57,383 bases of DNA from Nautiliaceae bacterium (GTDB lineage Bacteria; Campylobacterota; Campylobacteria; Campylobacterales; Nautiliaceae): positions 1-57,383 of the forward strand of contig JAMOSZ010000008.1 in the NCBI GenBank assembly GCA_027062625.1, given 5' to 3'. A program made the position numbers and the translations under genes. This document shows positions 26,442 to 34,246 of the stretch, in pieces. The notes under the pieces were generated by a model that saw only the letters and a list, made by a program, of their open reading frames with translations, was not told where the DNA came from and ran no database searches. The stretch's first letter is position 1; each line of letters starts with the position of its first letter.

Positions 26442-26501
26442 ATGCCAAGAGGAAAATTTAGACTAAAAAGAAAAAGAAGAAGAGTTTTATACTCAAAATA
26501 A
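26442..26501 (+). CDS. 19-aa strongly basic mini-protein
   Basis: An ATG-initiated frame of 19 codons, below the ORF-track threshold. The product starts MPRGKFRLKRKRRR and ends VLYSK; 10 of its 19 residues are Lys or Arg. It has its own TATAAT and a textbook AGGAGG, and stands alone between the MEMO-like gene and a convergent operon. The composition resembles tiny ribosomal or RNA-binding peptides such as Thx or L36, but I do not recognise it as either. A hairpin-like inverted repeat (AGAAGAG...CTCTTCT) followed by a T-run spans its 3' end. Function is unknown, but the expression signals make chance unlikely. Confidence 0.65.
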   Translation: MPRGKFRLKRKRRRVLYSK

Positions 26502-26520
26502 ATTCTCTTCTCCGTTTTTT
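26478..26520 (+). terminator. Weak terminator-like hairpin at the end of the mini-gene
   Basis: Arms AGAAGAG (26478-26484) and CTCTTCT (26505-26511) can pair, with a 20-nt loop holding the stop codon, followed by TTTTTT at 26515-26520. The long loop and AT-rich stem make it weak. Confidence 0.35.
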
Positions 26521-26708
26521 ACCACTTACTTTAAAAGCTAATTTTTATCAATACTTACGCTAAAAAAATAAATTTTATTTGAGCCTTTAAAACGAATAAA
26601 ACAAATTTTTAATTAAAATGTAAATTCATAATAGAGCTTAACATAATATTATTTCTAACTTTTTTATAATTCTTATCACAAATTTACCTTCTACTAATTG
26701 CTAAAACA
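26502..26708. other. AT-rich gap between convergent transcription units
   Basis: Roughly 200 bp with no supported gene. It contains one copy of the 13-mer TTAACATAATATT (26638-26650) that recurs twice in the 53.5-kb gap, and several A/T runs. I see no tRNA fold or ORF with a ribosome site. Confidence 0.6.
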
Positions 26709-26730
26709 AAAAAGCCCTTAAAGGCTTTTT
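26709..26730 (-). terminator. Intrinsic terminator of the rpmH-to-yqeY operon
   Basis: On the minus strand AAAAAGCC-TTTAAG-GGCTTTTT forms an 8-bp stem ending in a U-run, overlapping the yqeY stop codon. The reverse strand also carries a T-run (GGCTTTTT), so it may stop transcription from both sides. Confidence 0.75.
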
Positions 26731-27110
26731 ATAATTTTGCTTGCAAGACCTAAATCTACATCTCCTCTTTGTTTAAGTCGTTTCATAATCTCTCCCATAT
26801 TCTTAGAGCCAATTTCATTAATTATTTCTTGAATAACCTTTTTAGTCTCTTCTTCACTTAACATTTGTGGCAAAAACTCTTTATAAACTTCAAGCTCTTT
26901 TTTAGCTTCTTTAATTCCAGCCTCAATTGACTCTTTTGCCATTTTAGTTAGTTTTTTAGCAGCCTCACCAATTATTTTCTCATCAACCTCAACACCTCTC
27001 TCTTTTGCAATCTTTTGAGCGGTATCAACAAGCATCATAAGTGCGTTTGCTTTTGTTTTATCCTCTCTTTTTGCCTTCATCATCATTTTTTTAAGTTCAA
27101 GTAGTGTCAT
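26718..27110 (-). CDS. yqeY: GatB/YqeY-domain protein
   Basis: About 130 aa, matching the small stand-alone YqeY family related to the tail of the GatB amidotransferase subunit. It is helical and charged, with conserved KTKANALMMLVDTAQ, EEKIIGEAAKKLTKMA and a C-terminal MGEIMKRLKQRGDVDLGLASKII, where the MGKVM...G..DGK pattern of the family is visible. I move the start from the track's 27140 to ATG 27110, which follows AAAGGAGGTAAA. The exact function is unsettled; a tRNA-linked role is usually suggested. It is the last gene of the operon and ends in a terminator hairpin. Confidence 0.87.
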   Translation of the reverse strand: MTLLELKKMMMKAKREDKTKANALMMLVDTAQKIAKERGVEVDEKIIGEAAKKLTKMAKESIEAGIKEAKKELEVYKEFLPQMLSEEETKKVIQEIINEIGSKNMGEIMKRLKQRGDVDLGLASKIIKSL

Positions 27111-27124
27111 TTTACCTCCTTTAT

Positions 27125-28456
27125 CTATTTTCCAACACAAAAACTACCAAACATCTTATCAAGCATCTCATCATATTCAAAAGGCTTTGTAATCTCACTG
27201 ATTGCCCTTATTGCATCTTGAATATTATAACTAAAAAGTTCAAGCTCACCTGTTGTTAAAAACTCTTCTGCTTCGTTTATAGCTTCCAAAGCCCTCTTAA
27301 CAGCCTCAATCTGACGAGTTGATATAAGAATATGTTCATTCTCTCCTGAGAAACTATCAAGCACTCTTTCAAGCTCCCTTAATAAAGGGGAAATATCCTC
27401 TTTTGCGGAAATTTTAACAATCCTAAATCCTTCAAATTTTCCTAAATCAATATCTATCCCTCTATCAACCTTATTAATTACAACTATCACCTCTTTATCG
27501 CTTTTTTTTATAAGTTCTAAAATCTCTTCATCTTCTTTCGTAAACTCCCCAGCATCAAAAACCGCCAAAACAATATCAGCTTCTTTAATTGCTTCTTTAC
27601 TTCTTTTTACACCAATTTTTTCAATTTCATCCTTTGCTTCCCTAATTCCAGCGGTATCTACTATCCTTATTAAATGTGAGCCAATTTGAATATCTTCTTC
27701 AATCGTATCCCTAGTAGTCCCTGCTATATCGCTAACAATTGCTCTTTGTTTGTTTAAAAGAGCGTTTAAAATTGAGCTTTTACCAACATTTGGTTTACCA
27801 ACAATTGCTACTTTATATCCGCTAAGAAGCGCTTCTCTTCTTTTTGAAGATTCAAGGGTTTTATTTAAAATCTCCCTAACTTCACTTAATTTTCTTTTAA
27901 TATCCTCTCCAAGACTATCTGGCAAATCCTCCTCGGCATAATCAATAAACACCTCACTATAAGCCATAATTTCAATTAATCTCTCTCTTATCTCCTCTAC
28001 AAATTTAGCCAAATCCCCTTCAAGCTGACGCGATAATATTTTTGCCCCCTCGCGTGAGCGAGTCTCAATTAGCTTCGCAATAGCCTCTGCCTGAGATGCG
28101 TCAATTTTGCCGTTTAAAAAGGCTCTTTTGGTAAATTCCCCAGGATTTGCAACTCTTGCACCAAGTTTTAATATCTCTTCTAAAATCATTCTACTAACAA
28201 CCACACCTCCATGACACTGAAACTCTACAACATCCTCCCCTGTAAAAGAGTAAGGTGCTTTGAAATAAAGAACCAGAGCTATGTCAATTAATTCTCCATT
28301 AGAGTCATATATTTTTGAAAGCTTAGCAACGCGCGGAGGAAAGTCATCTTTTTTTGTAAGCTTTTTTGCAATCTCTTTGGCTTTATCTCCACTAACCCTT
28401 ACAATTGAAATAGCCCCAACCCCATTAGGAGTTGCTATTGCCGCTATTGTCTCCAT
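27125..28456 (-). CDS. mnmE: tRNA modification GTPase MnmE
   Basis: About 443 aa. An N-terminal tetrahydrofolate-binding domain (METIAAIATPNGVGAISIVRVSG) is followed by a helical domain that embraces a G domain: G1 GKPNVGKS, G2/G3 GTTRDT...DTAGIRE, G4 NKVD. The C-terminal FGSFCVGK ends in the essential Cys of the C(I/V/L)GK motif. With MnmG it makes cmnm5U34 in tRNA anticodons. The track's first codon (TTG) lies in the ribosome site; ATG 28456 after GGAGAGAG is the better start. It overlaps jag by 32 bp. Confidence 0.95.
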   Translation of the reverse strand: METIAAIATPNGVGAISIVRVSGDKAKEIAKKLTKKDDFPPRVAKLSKIYDSNGELIDIALVLYFKAPYSFTGEDVVEFQCHGGVVVSRMILEEILKLGARVANPGEFTKRAFLNGKIDASQAEAIAKLIETRSREGAKILSRQLEGDLAKFVEEIRERLIEIMAYSEVFIDYAEEDLPDSLGEDIKRKLSEVREILNKTLESSKRREALLSGYKVAIVGKPNVGKSSILNALLNKQRAIVSDIAGTTRDTIEEDIQIGSHLIRIVDTAGIREAKDEIEKIGVKRSKEAIKEADIVLAVFDAGEFTKEDEEILELIKKSDKEVIVVINKVDRGIDIDLGKFEGFRIVKISAKEDISPLLRELERVLDSFSGENEHILISTRQIEAVKRALEAINEAEEFLTTGELELFSYNIQDAIRAISEITKPFEYDEMLDKMFGSFCVGK

Positions 28457-29075
28457 ATCTCTCTCCAATAACTACAAATTTCTCTCCATCTTTTTCTCTA
28501 ACTGCTACATATTTATTAGGAAAAGCCTCTCTTAAAATCTCTAACGCTAAAAAAACTAAAATCCCATCAAATGGCTTAGTCTTACCATAACCTCTATTCT
28601 TTACTTTTTCAATAAAAGGAGCTAAAAAACTCCTTAACATCTCCTCTTGCTTTTTAAGAAACTCTGCAATTTCAAGTCTTACTTTATATCCATACTTTTG
28701 ATAAATCCAGTTATACATCATAAAGTTTAAGGCATTATACCTATACCCCTCTTTACCTATTAACAAAGGAGCATCTTCACCATCAAGCCTAATATAAACA
28801 ACATCATCTTTAATATCAATACTAACTAAATCAATATTAAAACAACTTTTACTAAAAAGTTTTTTTATTCCCTCTTTAATCTCTCCTAAAACCTCTTCTT
28901 TACTTTTTTCATAAAATTTTTTATTAACTTCAATAATAGCTGGTTTTGAAAAAAGTCCCAAAAAGCCTTTTGATGGATGCTGTATTATCTTAACATCTAA
29001 ATCTTTAACGGAGCAGTTAAGCTCCTTTGCCGCTTTTAAATATGCATCTTCAAGACTTTTAGCCTCTATCCTCAC
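28425..29075 (-). CDS. khpB: RNA-binding protein Jag/KhpB
   Basis: 216 aa with three parts: N-terminal Jag_N domain (MRIEAKSLEDAYLKAAKELNCSVKDLDVKIIQHPSKGFLGLF), a KH-like domain (about 85-150, containing PLLIGKEGYRYNALNFMM) and a C-terminal R3H-like domain (about 155-210). It binds RNA and, in other bacteria, affects cell division and elongation together with KhpA. The GTG start overlaps the yidC stop as GTGA. Its position between yidC and mnmE is a widely conserved arrangement. Confidence 0.88.
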   Translation of the reverse strand: MRIEAKSLEDAYLKAAKELNCSVKDLDVKIIQHPSKGFLGLFSKPAIIEVNKKFYEKSKEEVLGEIKEGIKKLFSKSCFNIDLVSIDIKDDVVYIRLDGEDAPLLIGKEGYRYNALNFMMYNWIYQKYGYKVRLEIAEFLKKQEEMLRSFLAPFIEKVKNRGYGKTKPFDGILVFLALEILREAFPNKYVAVREKDGEKFVVIGERYGDNSGNSNS

Positions 29076-30577
29076 TTTTTAGCCTTTAAGAGTTTCTTCC
29101 CTTCCATTACTTTATTAATAATCCATTGTTGAAGAATTGAGAGAATATTATTTGTTGTCCAGTATAATACAAGCCCTGCTGGGAATGTTGCCATCATAAT
29201 AGTAAAGATAACTGGTAAGAACTTAAATACTTTCTCTTGCATAGGATCTTGGAAATTTGTAGGAGTTAATTTTTGATGGATATACATTGTAATACCCATT
29301 AAAACCGGTAAAATAAAATATGGGTCCATCTCGCTCAAATCTTTTATCCATAAGAAATGAGCTCCTTTTAGCTCAATTGAGTATAATAAAAGCTTATAAA
29401 TTCCATAAAAGATAGGAATTTGAAGTAAAAGAGGCAAACATCCTCCAAGAGGATTTACATTATGGTCTTTGTAAAGTTTCATCATATGCATTTGAAGTTT
29501 TTGAGGGTCATTTTTATATCTTTCTTGAATTTGCTTCATTTTTGGTGCAAGCTCTTTTAGCTTATACATACTAACCATTCCTCTAAACGTAAGAGGAAAC
29601 AATAAAAGTCTAACAAGTATAACAAGTAAAATAATAGCAACTCCCCAGTTTCCAACTAACTTATAAAGAAAATCAAGCACTAAGAAAAGATTTCTTGCAA
29701 AAAATGTCCCAACTCCATACTGCACTACATCCACAAGCTCTGAATCAATACTTCTTAGAGTATCAACATACTTTGGACCAATGTATCCAATAAGATTTAA
29801 GTTTTTATCACTTTTTATAAAAAGAATTGGATTCTTATTATCATCAGGAGTAACAATTGCTTCAAAAGGAGTTTTTGAGAAAAATAAAGTTGTATAATAC
29901 CTATCAAATCCCGCCGTAACAATAGCGTTATTAATATTTTCAACCTTAGCATCCCCATCTTCAATAATTTCCAAAGTTCCATCAGCCTTTTTAATCAATG
30001 CTCCATGAATTGTAAGAGAATCAACCGCTACATTTGGTCTATACCCAGGAGAGATATAATAAATTGTAGGCTTTGTTAAAATAACTTTTATATCATATCT
30101 TCCATTTGGATAAAAAGTAACTATCTTTTTTACTACCTCATCACCTAAATTTTGAGTAATCGTAAGAGTTTTTTTGGTACCACTTAACTTAATATAACTT
30201 TTATCCACACTAACTTTTGTAGAAAAAGCCTTTTTATTTAATTCTTTATTCTCAAACCTAACTTCAAGTGGTTTTGGAAGCTTTGGAGGAATAAGTTCTA
30301 AATGTTTTCCATTTTCATTAAACTTATTTTGCTTTAAGATAAAACTATTAATCCTACCAAGCTCATCAATCTTTACCTCATAATTTTTTGCCTCAATAGT
30401 AGCTACTATCTCTTGTTTTAGAGTACTTTTAGTAGTTTTTACTTCTTTTGTTTCATTTTTCTTAATAGGAGCATTTTTTATTGAAGGCTGCAAAACAAAA
30501 AAGTCATACGCAAAGAAAAAGATAAAAGAGATAGCCGTAGCTATTATAATTCTTCTTAAATTGTCTTTATTATTCAT
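29072..30577 (-). CDS. yidC: Membrane protein insertase YidC
   Basis: 501 aa. The first helix (about 9-27) is followed by a large periplasmic beta-sandwich domain (about 50-300), and then the five-helix insertase core. The hydrophilic-groove Arg lies in LFPLTFRGMVSMYKLKELAPKMKQIQERY, the C1 coiled-coil loop. NPLGGCLPLLLQIPIFYGIYKLL and PAGLVLYWTTNNILSILQQWIIN are family signatures. It inserts and folds inner-membrane proteins alone or with SecYEG. The ATGA overlap with yidD and GTGA with jag make the three co-translated. Confidence 0.97.
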   Translation of the reverse strand: MNNKDNLRRIIIATAISFIFFFAYDFFVLQPSIKNAPIKKNETKEVKTTKSTLKQEIVATIEAKNYEVKIDELGRINSFILKQNKFNENGKHLELIPPKLPKPLEVRFENKELNKKAFSTKVSVDKSYIKLSGTKKTLTITQNLGDEVVKKIVTFYPNGRYDIKVILTKPTIYYISPGYRPNVAVDSLTIHGALIKKADGTLEIIEDGDAKVENINNAIVTAGFDRYYTTLFFSKTPFEAIVTPDDNKNPILFIKSDKNLNLIGYIGPKYVDTLRSIDSELVDVVQYGVGTFFARNLFLVLDFLYKLVGNWGVAIILLVILVRLLLFPLTFRGMVSMYKLKELAPKMKQIQERYKNDPQKLQMHMMKLYKDHNVNPLGGCLPLLLQIPIFYGIYKLLLYSIELKGAHFLWIKDLSEMDPYFILPVLMGITMYIHQKLTPTNFQDPMQEKVFKFLPVIFTIMMATFPAGLVLYWTTNNILSILQQWIINKVMEGKKLLKAKK

Positions 30578-30888
30578 CTATCTACCTTTATTACAATAAA
30601 TTTATTCTTTTTGATAGGGATATACCAATAATTAACTTCTCTTTTCTCTCCAAATTTAACACTTCCTAACTTTTTAGATACTACTGGATAATCAATCCCA
30701 CCTTTAAAAAACTGATTACATCTTAATATTCTTAAAAAACTCTTAAAAAAAGCAATTATAAAATTATCGTTTTCAAATTCCCAAATCGCATAAGTGCTAC
30801 AAGTTGGATAATATCTACATTTATTTCCAAAAAGAGGGCTTATAAACTTATAAGCATTTATTAATTTTATTACGATTTTTCTTAACAT
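30574..30888 (-). CDS. yidD: Membrane protein insertion efficiency factor YidD
   Basis: 104 aa. The family core is plain: [31 protein letters not shown] with the three Cys positions, then RILRCNQFFKGGIDYPV. An amphipathic N-terminal helix should lie on the inner face of the inner membrane. It assists YidC-dependent insertion. The C-terminal 30 residues (basic, NYWYIPIKKNKFIVIKV) extend past the usual core. The gene overlaps rnpA by 41 bp and yidC by 4 bp, the standard rpmH-rnpA-yidD-yidC order. Confidence 0.92.
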   Translation of the reverse strand: MLRKIVIKLINAYKFISPLFGNKCRYYPTCSTYAIWEFENDNFIIAFFKSFLRILRCNQFFKGGIDYPVVSKKLGSVKFGEKREVNYWYIPIKKNKFIVIKVDR

Positions 30889-31156
30889 CTTCTACTAATT
30901 CATTAAAATCAATTGCTGAAATATCACAAAGCGCAACAACTACAAATTTACCCGAGTCAAAATGCATTGCAATCAAATGTCTAATTCTTCTTTTAATCTT
31001 ATTTCTTACAACTGCTTTTTTTGAAATTTTTTTGGAAACAACGGGTGAAACTTTCAAAGAGTCAGAAGAGAGGCAATATATTTTAAAAAATTTAGTAGAA
31101 ATTTTTTTGCCTCTTTTATAAATTAACTCTATCTCCTTAGAATTTAAACCGCTAAT
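30848..31156 (-). CDS. rnpA: Ribonuclease P protein component; start codon non-canonical
   Basis: The ORF track starts at TTG 31057 (69 aa) and would lose the N-terminal part of RnpA. The frame stays open upstream through [22 protein letters not shown], which matches the usual RnpA N-terminus, and on through LNSKEIEL. The core [20 protein letters not shown] is the RNR signature that binds RNase P RNA. No ATG, GTG or TTG exists between the upstream in-frame stop (within rpmH) and TTG 31057. Candidates are ATT at 31156 (102 aa, normal length, weak ribosome site) or ATT at 31123 (91 aa, after AAGGAG at 9-bp spacing). The longer form is given here. Confidence 0.7.
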   Translation of the reverse strand: MSGLNSKEIELIYKRGKKISTKFFKIYCLSSDSLKVSPVVSKKISKKAVVRNKIKRRIRHLIAMHFDSGKFVVVALCDISAIDFNELVEDVKKNRNKINKCL

Positions 31157-31278
31157 CTTTTTCTACCTTTTGCTCTTCTTCTTGCAAGAACTTTTCTACC
31201 ACCTTTTGTTTTCATTCTTGCTCTAAATCCGTGAGTTCTTTTTCTTCTTATATTACTTGGTTGGTAAGTTCTCTTCAT
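31144..31278 (-). CDS. rpmH: 50S ribosomal protein L34
   Basis: 44 aa, absent from the ORF track because of its length. The sequence begins [22 protein letters not shown] and ends GRKRLAV, an unmistakable L34. ATG 31278 follows AAAGGAG. It leads the rpmH-rnpA-yidD-yidC-khpB-mnmE-yqeY operon. The 3' end may overlap the start of rnpA by about 13 bp. No dnaA or origin region adjoins it, in contrast to many other phyla. Confidence 0.97.
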   Translation of the reverse strand: MKRTYQPSNIRRKRTHGFRARMKTKGGRKVLARRRAKGRKRLAV

Positions 31279-31306
31279 TCTAACTCCTTTAAAAATTTTG
31301 TATGAA

Positions 31307-31312
31307 ATTCTA
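31307..31312 (-). promoter_or_regulatory. Putative -10 box for rpmH operon
   Basis: Minus-strand TAGAAT preceded by a TTTTTTT tract lies about 29 bp upstream of the rpmH ATG, in the only gap between the pilin genes and rpmH. Confidence 0.45.
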
Positions 31313-31341
31313 CTAAAAAAAGAGAAATTATCAAAGAAATC

Positions 31342-31749
31342 TTATGGATTTTGCAAAGTTACCCTAACTTTTCTAATATGAAAATCTGGATTTTTACTTT
31401 TTACAACCGCATAAATTAATACACTCATATTCGTATCTCCTGTATCAATCAAAGAGACATTTTCATCTGATGTGCATCCTTTGCAAAAATAGTGAAATTT
31501 AACATCAGCATCAAAAGCCGGGTAAGAAATTTTTATCTCATTTAACTTACCTTGGGAAAAGTCGTGCCCTTGAAGAGCTAAAATAGCATACTCAGTAGCT
31601 GAGCGTAAAGCCAAATCAGCTTGCGTATCTAAATAACTTCTTGCTGCGTGTTTTGAGGCATAAGAAGTAAAAGAGATAATCATACTTCCAACCAATGCCA
31701 TCACAAGCAAAAAAATTATTGTCATAAATAAAGCCATTCCTTTTTTCAT
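31342..31749 (-). CDS. Pilus assembly/minor pseudopilin-like protein (PilX-like)
   Basis: 135 aa. The N-terminus MKKGMALFMTIIFLLVMALVGSMIISF is a type IV pilin-like helix with a Gly before the hydrophobic stretch and a short basic leader, but Met-Ala replaces the usual Phe-Thr and no Glu5 is seen. This is like PilX/GspK-type components. The C-terminal part has a Cys pair (FCKGC). It starts on the last base of the preceding pilin gene's stop (TGATG). It is the third gene of a pilin-like trio behind proC and was probably assembled into a type II secretion/type IV pilus tip. Confidence 0.65.
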   Translation of the reverse strand: MKKGMALFMTIIFLLVMALVGSMIISFTSYASKHAARSYLDTQADLALRSATEYAILALQGHDFSQGKLNEIKISYPAFDADVKFHYFCKGCTSDENVSLIDTGDTNMSVLIYAVVKSKNPDFHIRKVRVTLQNP

Positions 31750-32777
31750 CAGAATACCACCTTTTCTTTACAAATTGAAACATTCTCCCTACCAACTTTT
31801 ATTTTTGGATCTTGAATACAAATATAAATTCTTAAAATCCCTCCATCCTCTCTAAACTTAAATTGAGTTACATGAGTTGCAATTGTAGTATGATTTGCAT
31901 CTTTATTATTTACATTAAAATACTTCTCTTTTTTCCAAGGATGATAGTTAAAAAATAGAGTTAAGTTAAAATCCTTATCTTTTTCGTTATAACTTGGGAC
32001 TACTGCATAAGCTGAATTTAGTATAAAATATCCTTCATAAGGAGTAGTTGTCTCACTTTTAGTAATTGCTTTTATATGCAAAATGGTTTTTGAATTATTA
32101 TCTCCAAAGCTTGAACCCTTTTTATCAATACTAAAAATTTGAGTAGCTGGTGTTTCATAATAGCCATAAGAGTTATTAATTTCCAAAAAAGCTCCTCTAT
32201 CATTACTTCCAGAAAATAGTAATACTGAATAGTTATTATCAAAAATATCTCCTTGTATTCCCCACTCTTTTGTCCAATTACTATCAATCATCTCCACTAC
32301 TTTAAAATTTGAATATGGGGTAGTAATATTATATTCATCCTCCCCAATAACTGCTGTATCAATCAAATCAGTAAATCCACTATATCCTGGTAAGAGTCTT
32401 TTTGCACTATCACTCCAAATTCCTCTTTTTGCATAAATATCTTTACCAATCCACTCCAAAACCGGATATTTATCAGCTTCATTTGAAGCAATATCAGCAA
32501 CGGCTTTAAAACTTGGATTATCCGATGGATTTTTATTTATACAAGTATTAGCACTTACATTACACTCAACCCCTATTACACTATTTTTAACTCTATTTTG
32601 AAGTTTTACCGCTAAAAGATTAATCACTTTATCAGTTTCATATGAGAGTTTATTAAGAGCCCTTGCGTAATAATACTGCTTATAAACCTTTATTAAAATC
32701 TTAGTCGTAATAGTCCCAACAATTCCTAAAATTATAATTACAACAATAATTTCTATTAATGTAAACGCTCTTTTCAT
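31749..32777 (-). CDS. Prepilin-type pseudopilin (GspJ/PilW-like)
   Basis: 342 aa. The leader and helix MKRAFTLIEIIVVIIILGIVG contain the prepilin peptidase/N-methylation site (A|FTLIE with Glu5), and a large C-terminal globular domain follows with paired Cys (GVECNVSANTC; ICIQDPKIKVGRENVSICKE). The size fits a minor pseudopilin rather than a major pilin. It lies 1 bp after the preceding prepilin gene and overlaps the PilX-like gene by one base. No secretin, ATPase or prepilin peptidase gene is in the window, so the machinery must be elsewhere. Confidence 0.75.
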   Translation of the reverse strand: MKRAFTLIEIIVVIIILGIVGTITTKILIKVYKQYYYARALNKLSYETDKVINLLAVKLQNRVKNSVIGVECNVSANTCINKNPSDNPSFKAVADIASNEADKYPVLEWIGKDIYAKRGIWSDSAKRLLPGYSGFTDLIDTAVIGEDEYNITTPYSNFKVVEMIDSNWTKEWGIQGDIFDNNYSVLLFSGSNDRGAFLEINNSYGYYETPATQIFSIDKKGSSFGDNNSKTILHIKAITKSETTTPYEGYFILNSAYAVVPSYNEKDKDFNLTLFFNYHPWKKEKYFNVNNKDANHTTIATHVTQFKFREDGGILRIYICIQDPKIKVGRENVSICKEKVVF

Positions 32778-32778
32778 T

Positions 32779-33456
32779 TTACTTTCCTGTTATATCACTT
32801 AAAGATAACAATTTACTCGCTCCTATATTACAAATAGGATAATAAAGCACAACTTCTTTACCATTAACTTTTGTATAAATTTTAATTACTTTAATATTCG
32901 TTTGGTCTTTTTTAGTCTTAAAATCAAATTTAAAATTAATTACATTATCATCATAATTTGTCTCATCTGAGATATAGTAAACATTTACCTTTAAATCAAT
33001 CCCTTTTGAAGTTAGCATATAAATATGCTCAATATACCCGTTAAAATCATCAATATCATCATAATCATCCACACTACTCTCCCCTCCGTCTGGACCAATT
33101 ACGCTTGTTGTATATTTACTACCACTTCTATATATATTATTATTAATTTGCTCTTTTCCAAGCCTATTTAAGTTCTTATTCCAATTTTCAATAAGAAGTT
33201 GAGTATCTCCTCTTGTAGCATTTAAATCTTTGTAGTAATTATCATCTAGTGTATTATTCTCATCAAAATAGCGACCTGCTATTAAATTCAATAAAGAAAA
33301 CTCGCTATAAAAAGCCTCTTCTGTCATATTTGTCTTTGCTCCACCCTTAAAAACATCCATCAATACTGGCAAAGTAGCCATTACAATCCCAACAACTAAC
33401 AAAGAAACTATAATCTCTATAAGAGTAAAAGCTTTATATTTTTTTGGACTTTTCAT
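32779..33456 (-). CDS. Prepilin-type N-terminal cleavage protein (minor pseudopilin)
   Basis: 225 aa. MKSPKKYKAFTLIEIIVSLLVVGIVMATLPVL gives a basic leader, cleavage site A|FTLIE, Glu5 and the hydrophobic assembly helix. The remainder is Asn/Asp-rich and polar (DDNYYKDLNATRGDTQ; DGGESSVDDYDDIDDF), possibly Ca2+-binding as in some GspG/GspH pseudopilins, although that is a guess. The gene starts inside the 3' end of proC (23-bp overlap), so pilin genes and proC are co-transcribed despite unrelated functions. Confidence 0.75.
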   Translation of the reverse strand: MKSPKKYKAFTLIEIIVSLLVVGIVMATLPVLMDVFKGGAKTNMTEEAFYSEFSLLNLIAGRYFDENNTLDDNYYKDLNATRGDTQLLIENWNKNLNRLGKEQINNNIYRSGSKYTTSVIGPDGGESSVDDYDDIDDFNGYIEHIYMLTSKGIDLKVNVYYISDETNYDDNVINFKFDFKTKKDQTNIKVIKIYTKVNGKEVVLYYPICNIGASKLLSLSDITGK

Positions 33457-34180
33457 AAGTTTTTATAATTCCTTTCATTACTTCTCCTCTAACTCCATCC
33501 TCTTCTAAACTTCTAATTCCCTCAGCCGTTGTTCCTTTTGGAGACATAACTTCGTTTTTAATTGTAGCAAAATCCTCTTTTAAAGCGGCAAAACTCTTAA
33601 AAAGCCCTCTTGTTAATCTCTCACTAAGTTCCCTTTTTAATCCAATATAAACTCCCCCATCGCTTATAGCCTCGGCAATTAAAGCTAAAAATGCCGGTCC
33701 ACTTCCTATAATAGCAGTTGCCATATCTACTTCATCATCACTATCAACCCAAACAACTTCCCCTATTTTACCAAAAATTCTAAGCCCAATATCTTTAATC
33801 TCTTTATCTCCTGTTACAACACTCATAGAAGCTTGGTATTTAGCCGCTATATTTGGCATTGCACGAAGATAATACTTTGCTTTTATATGCTTTTTAAGCT
33901 CTTTAAGTGGTATCCCAGCTAAAATAGAAATTACGATATTTGCCTCTTTTTCAAAATTTTTAGCAACCTCTCTTAGGGCATAAGGTTTTATAGCCAAAAA
34001 CAAAATTTTATAATCACTATCAAAATTATCAAGCGTTGTATAATCACAATTAAACTCTTCGGCAAATTTTTTTAATTTCTCTTCATCTCTTCCAACTACT
34101 TCAAAGTCAACATGCCCTTTTTTTAATCCATTAGCAACAGCCTTTGCCATCTTTCCATAACCAATAATGCTTATTTTCAC
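33434..34180 (-). CDS. proC: Pyrroline-5-carboxylate reductase
   Basis: 248 aa, NADPH-dependent enzyme for the last step of proline synthesis. The N-terminal Rossmann motif reads ISIIGYGKMAKAVANGL, then LAIKPYALREV and ISILAGIPLKEL. The C-terminal dimerisation domain holds GSGPAFLALIAEAISDGGVYIGLKRELS and the PS00521-like VMSPKGTTAEGIRSLEEDGVRG. It starts at a GTG after GGAAAAGAGG. It opens the operon with the three pilin-like genes; divergently placed valS lies 66 bp away. The companion gene proA is about 17 kb away. Confidence 0.93.
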   Translation of the reverse strand: MKISIIGYGKMAKAVANGLKKGHVDFEVVGRDEEKLKKFAEEFNCDYTTLDNFDSDYKILFLAIKPYALREVAKNFEKEANIVISILAGIPLKELKKHIKAKYYLRAMPNIAAKYQASMSVVTGDKEIKDIGLRIFGKIGEVVWVDSDDEVDMATAIIGSGPAFLALIAEAISDGGVYIGLKRELSERLTRGLFKSFAALKEDFATIKNEVMSPKGTTAEGIRSLEEDGVRGEVMKGIIKTYEKSKKI

Positions 34181-34201
34181 CCTCTTTTCCTTTTTTAAAT
34201 A

Positions 34202-34226
34202 ATTATATCACATTTCTTGGTATAAT
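34202..34226. promoter_or_regulatory. Divergent promoters of proC (minus) and valS (plus)
   Basis: Minus-strand TATAAT (complement of 34202-34207) and plus-strand TATAAT (34221-34226) face away from each other 13 bp apart. Each is followed within about 12 bp by its ribosome site, giving leaders of roughly 15 nt. Confidence 0.6.
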
Positions 34227-34246
34227 TGCACAAAAAAAGGATTTTA

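Noticed and set aside
31000-31400. Possible replication origin near rpmH
   Set aside because: No dnaA/dnaN genes and no cluster of DnaA boxes; upstream neighbours are pilin genes.
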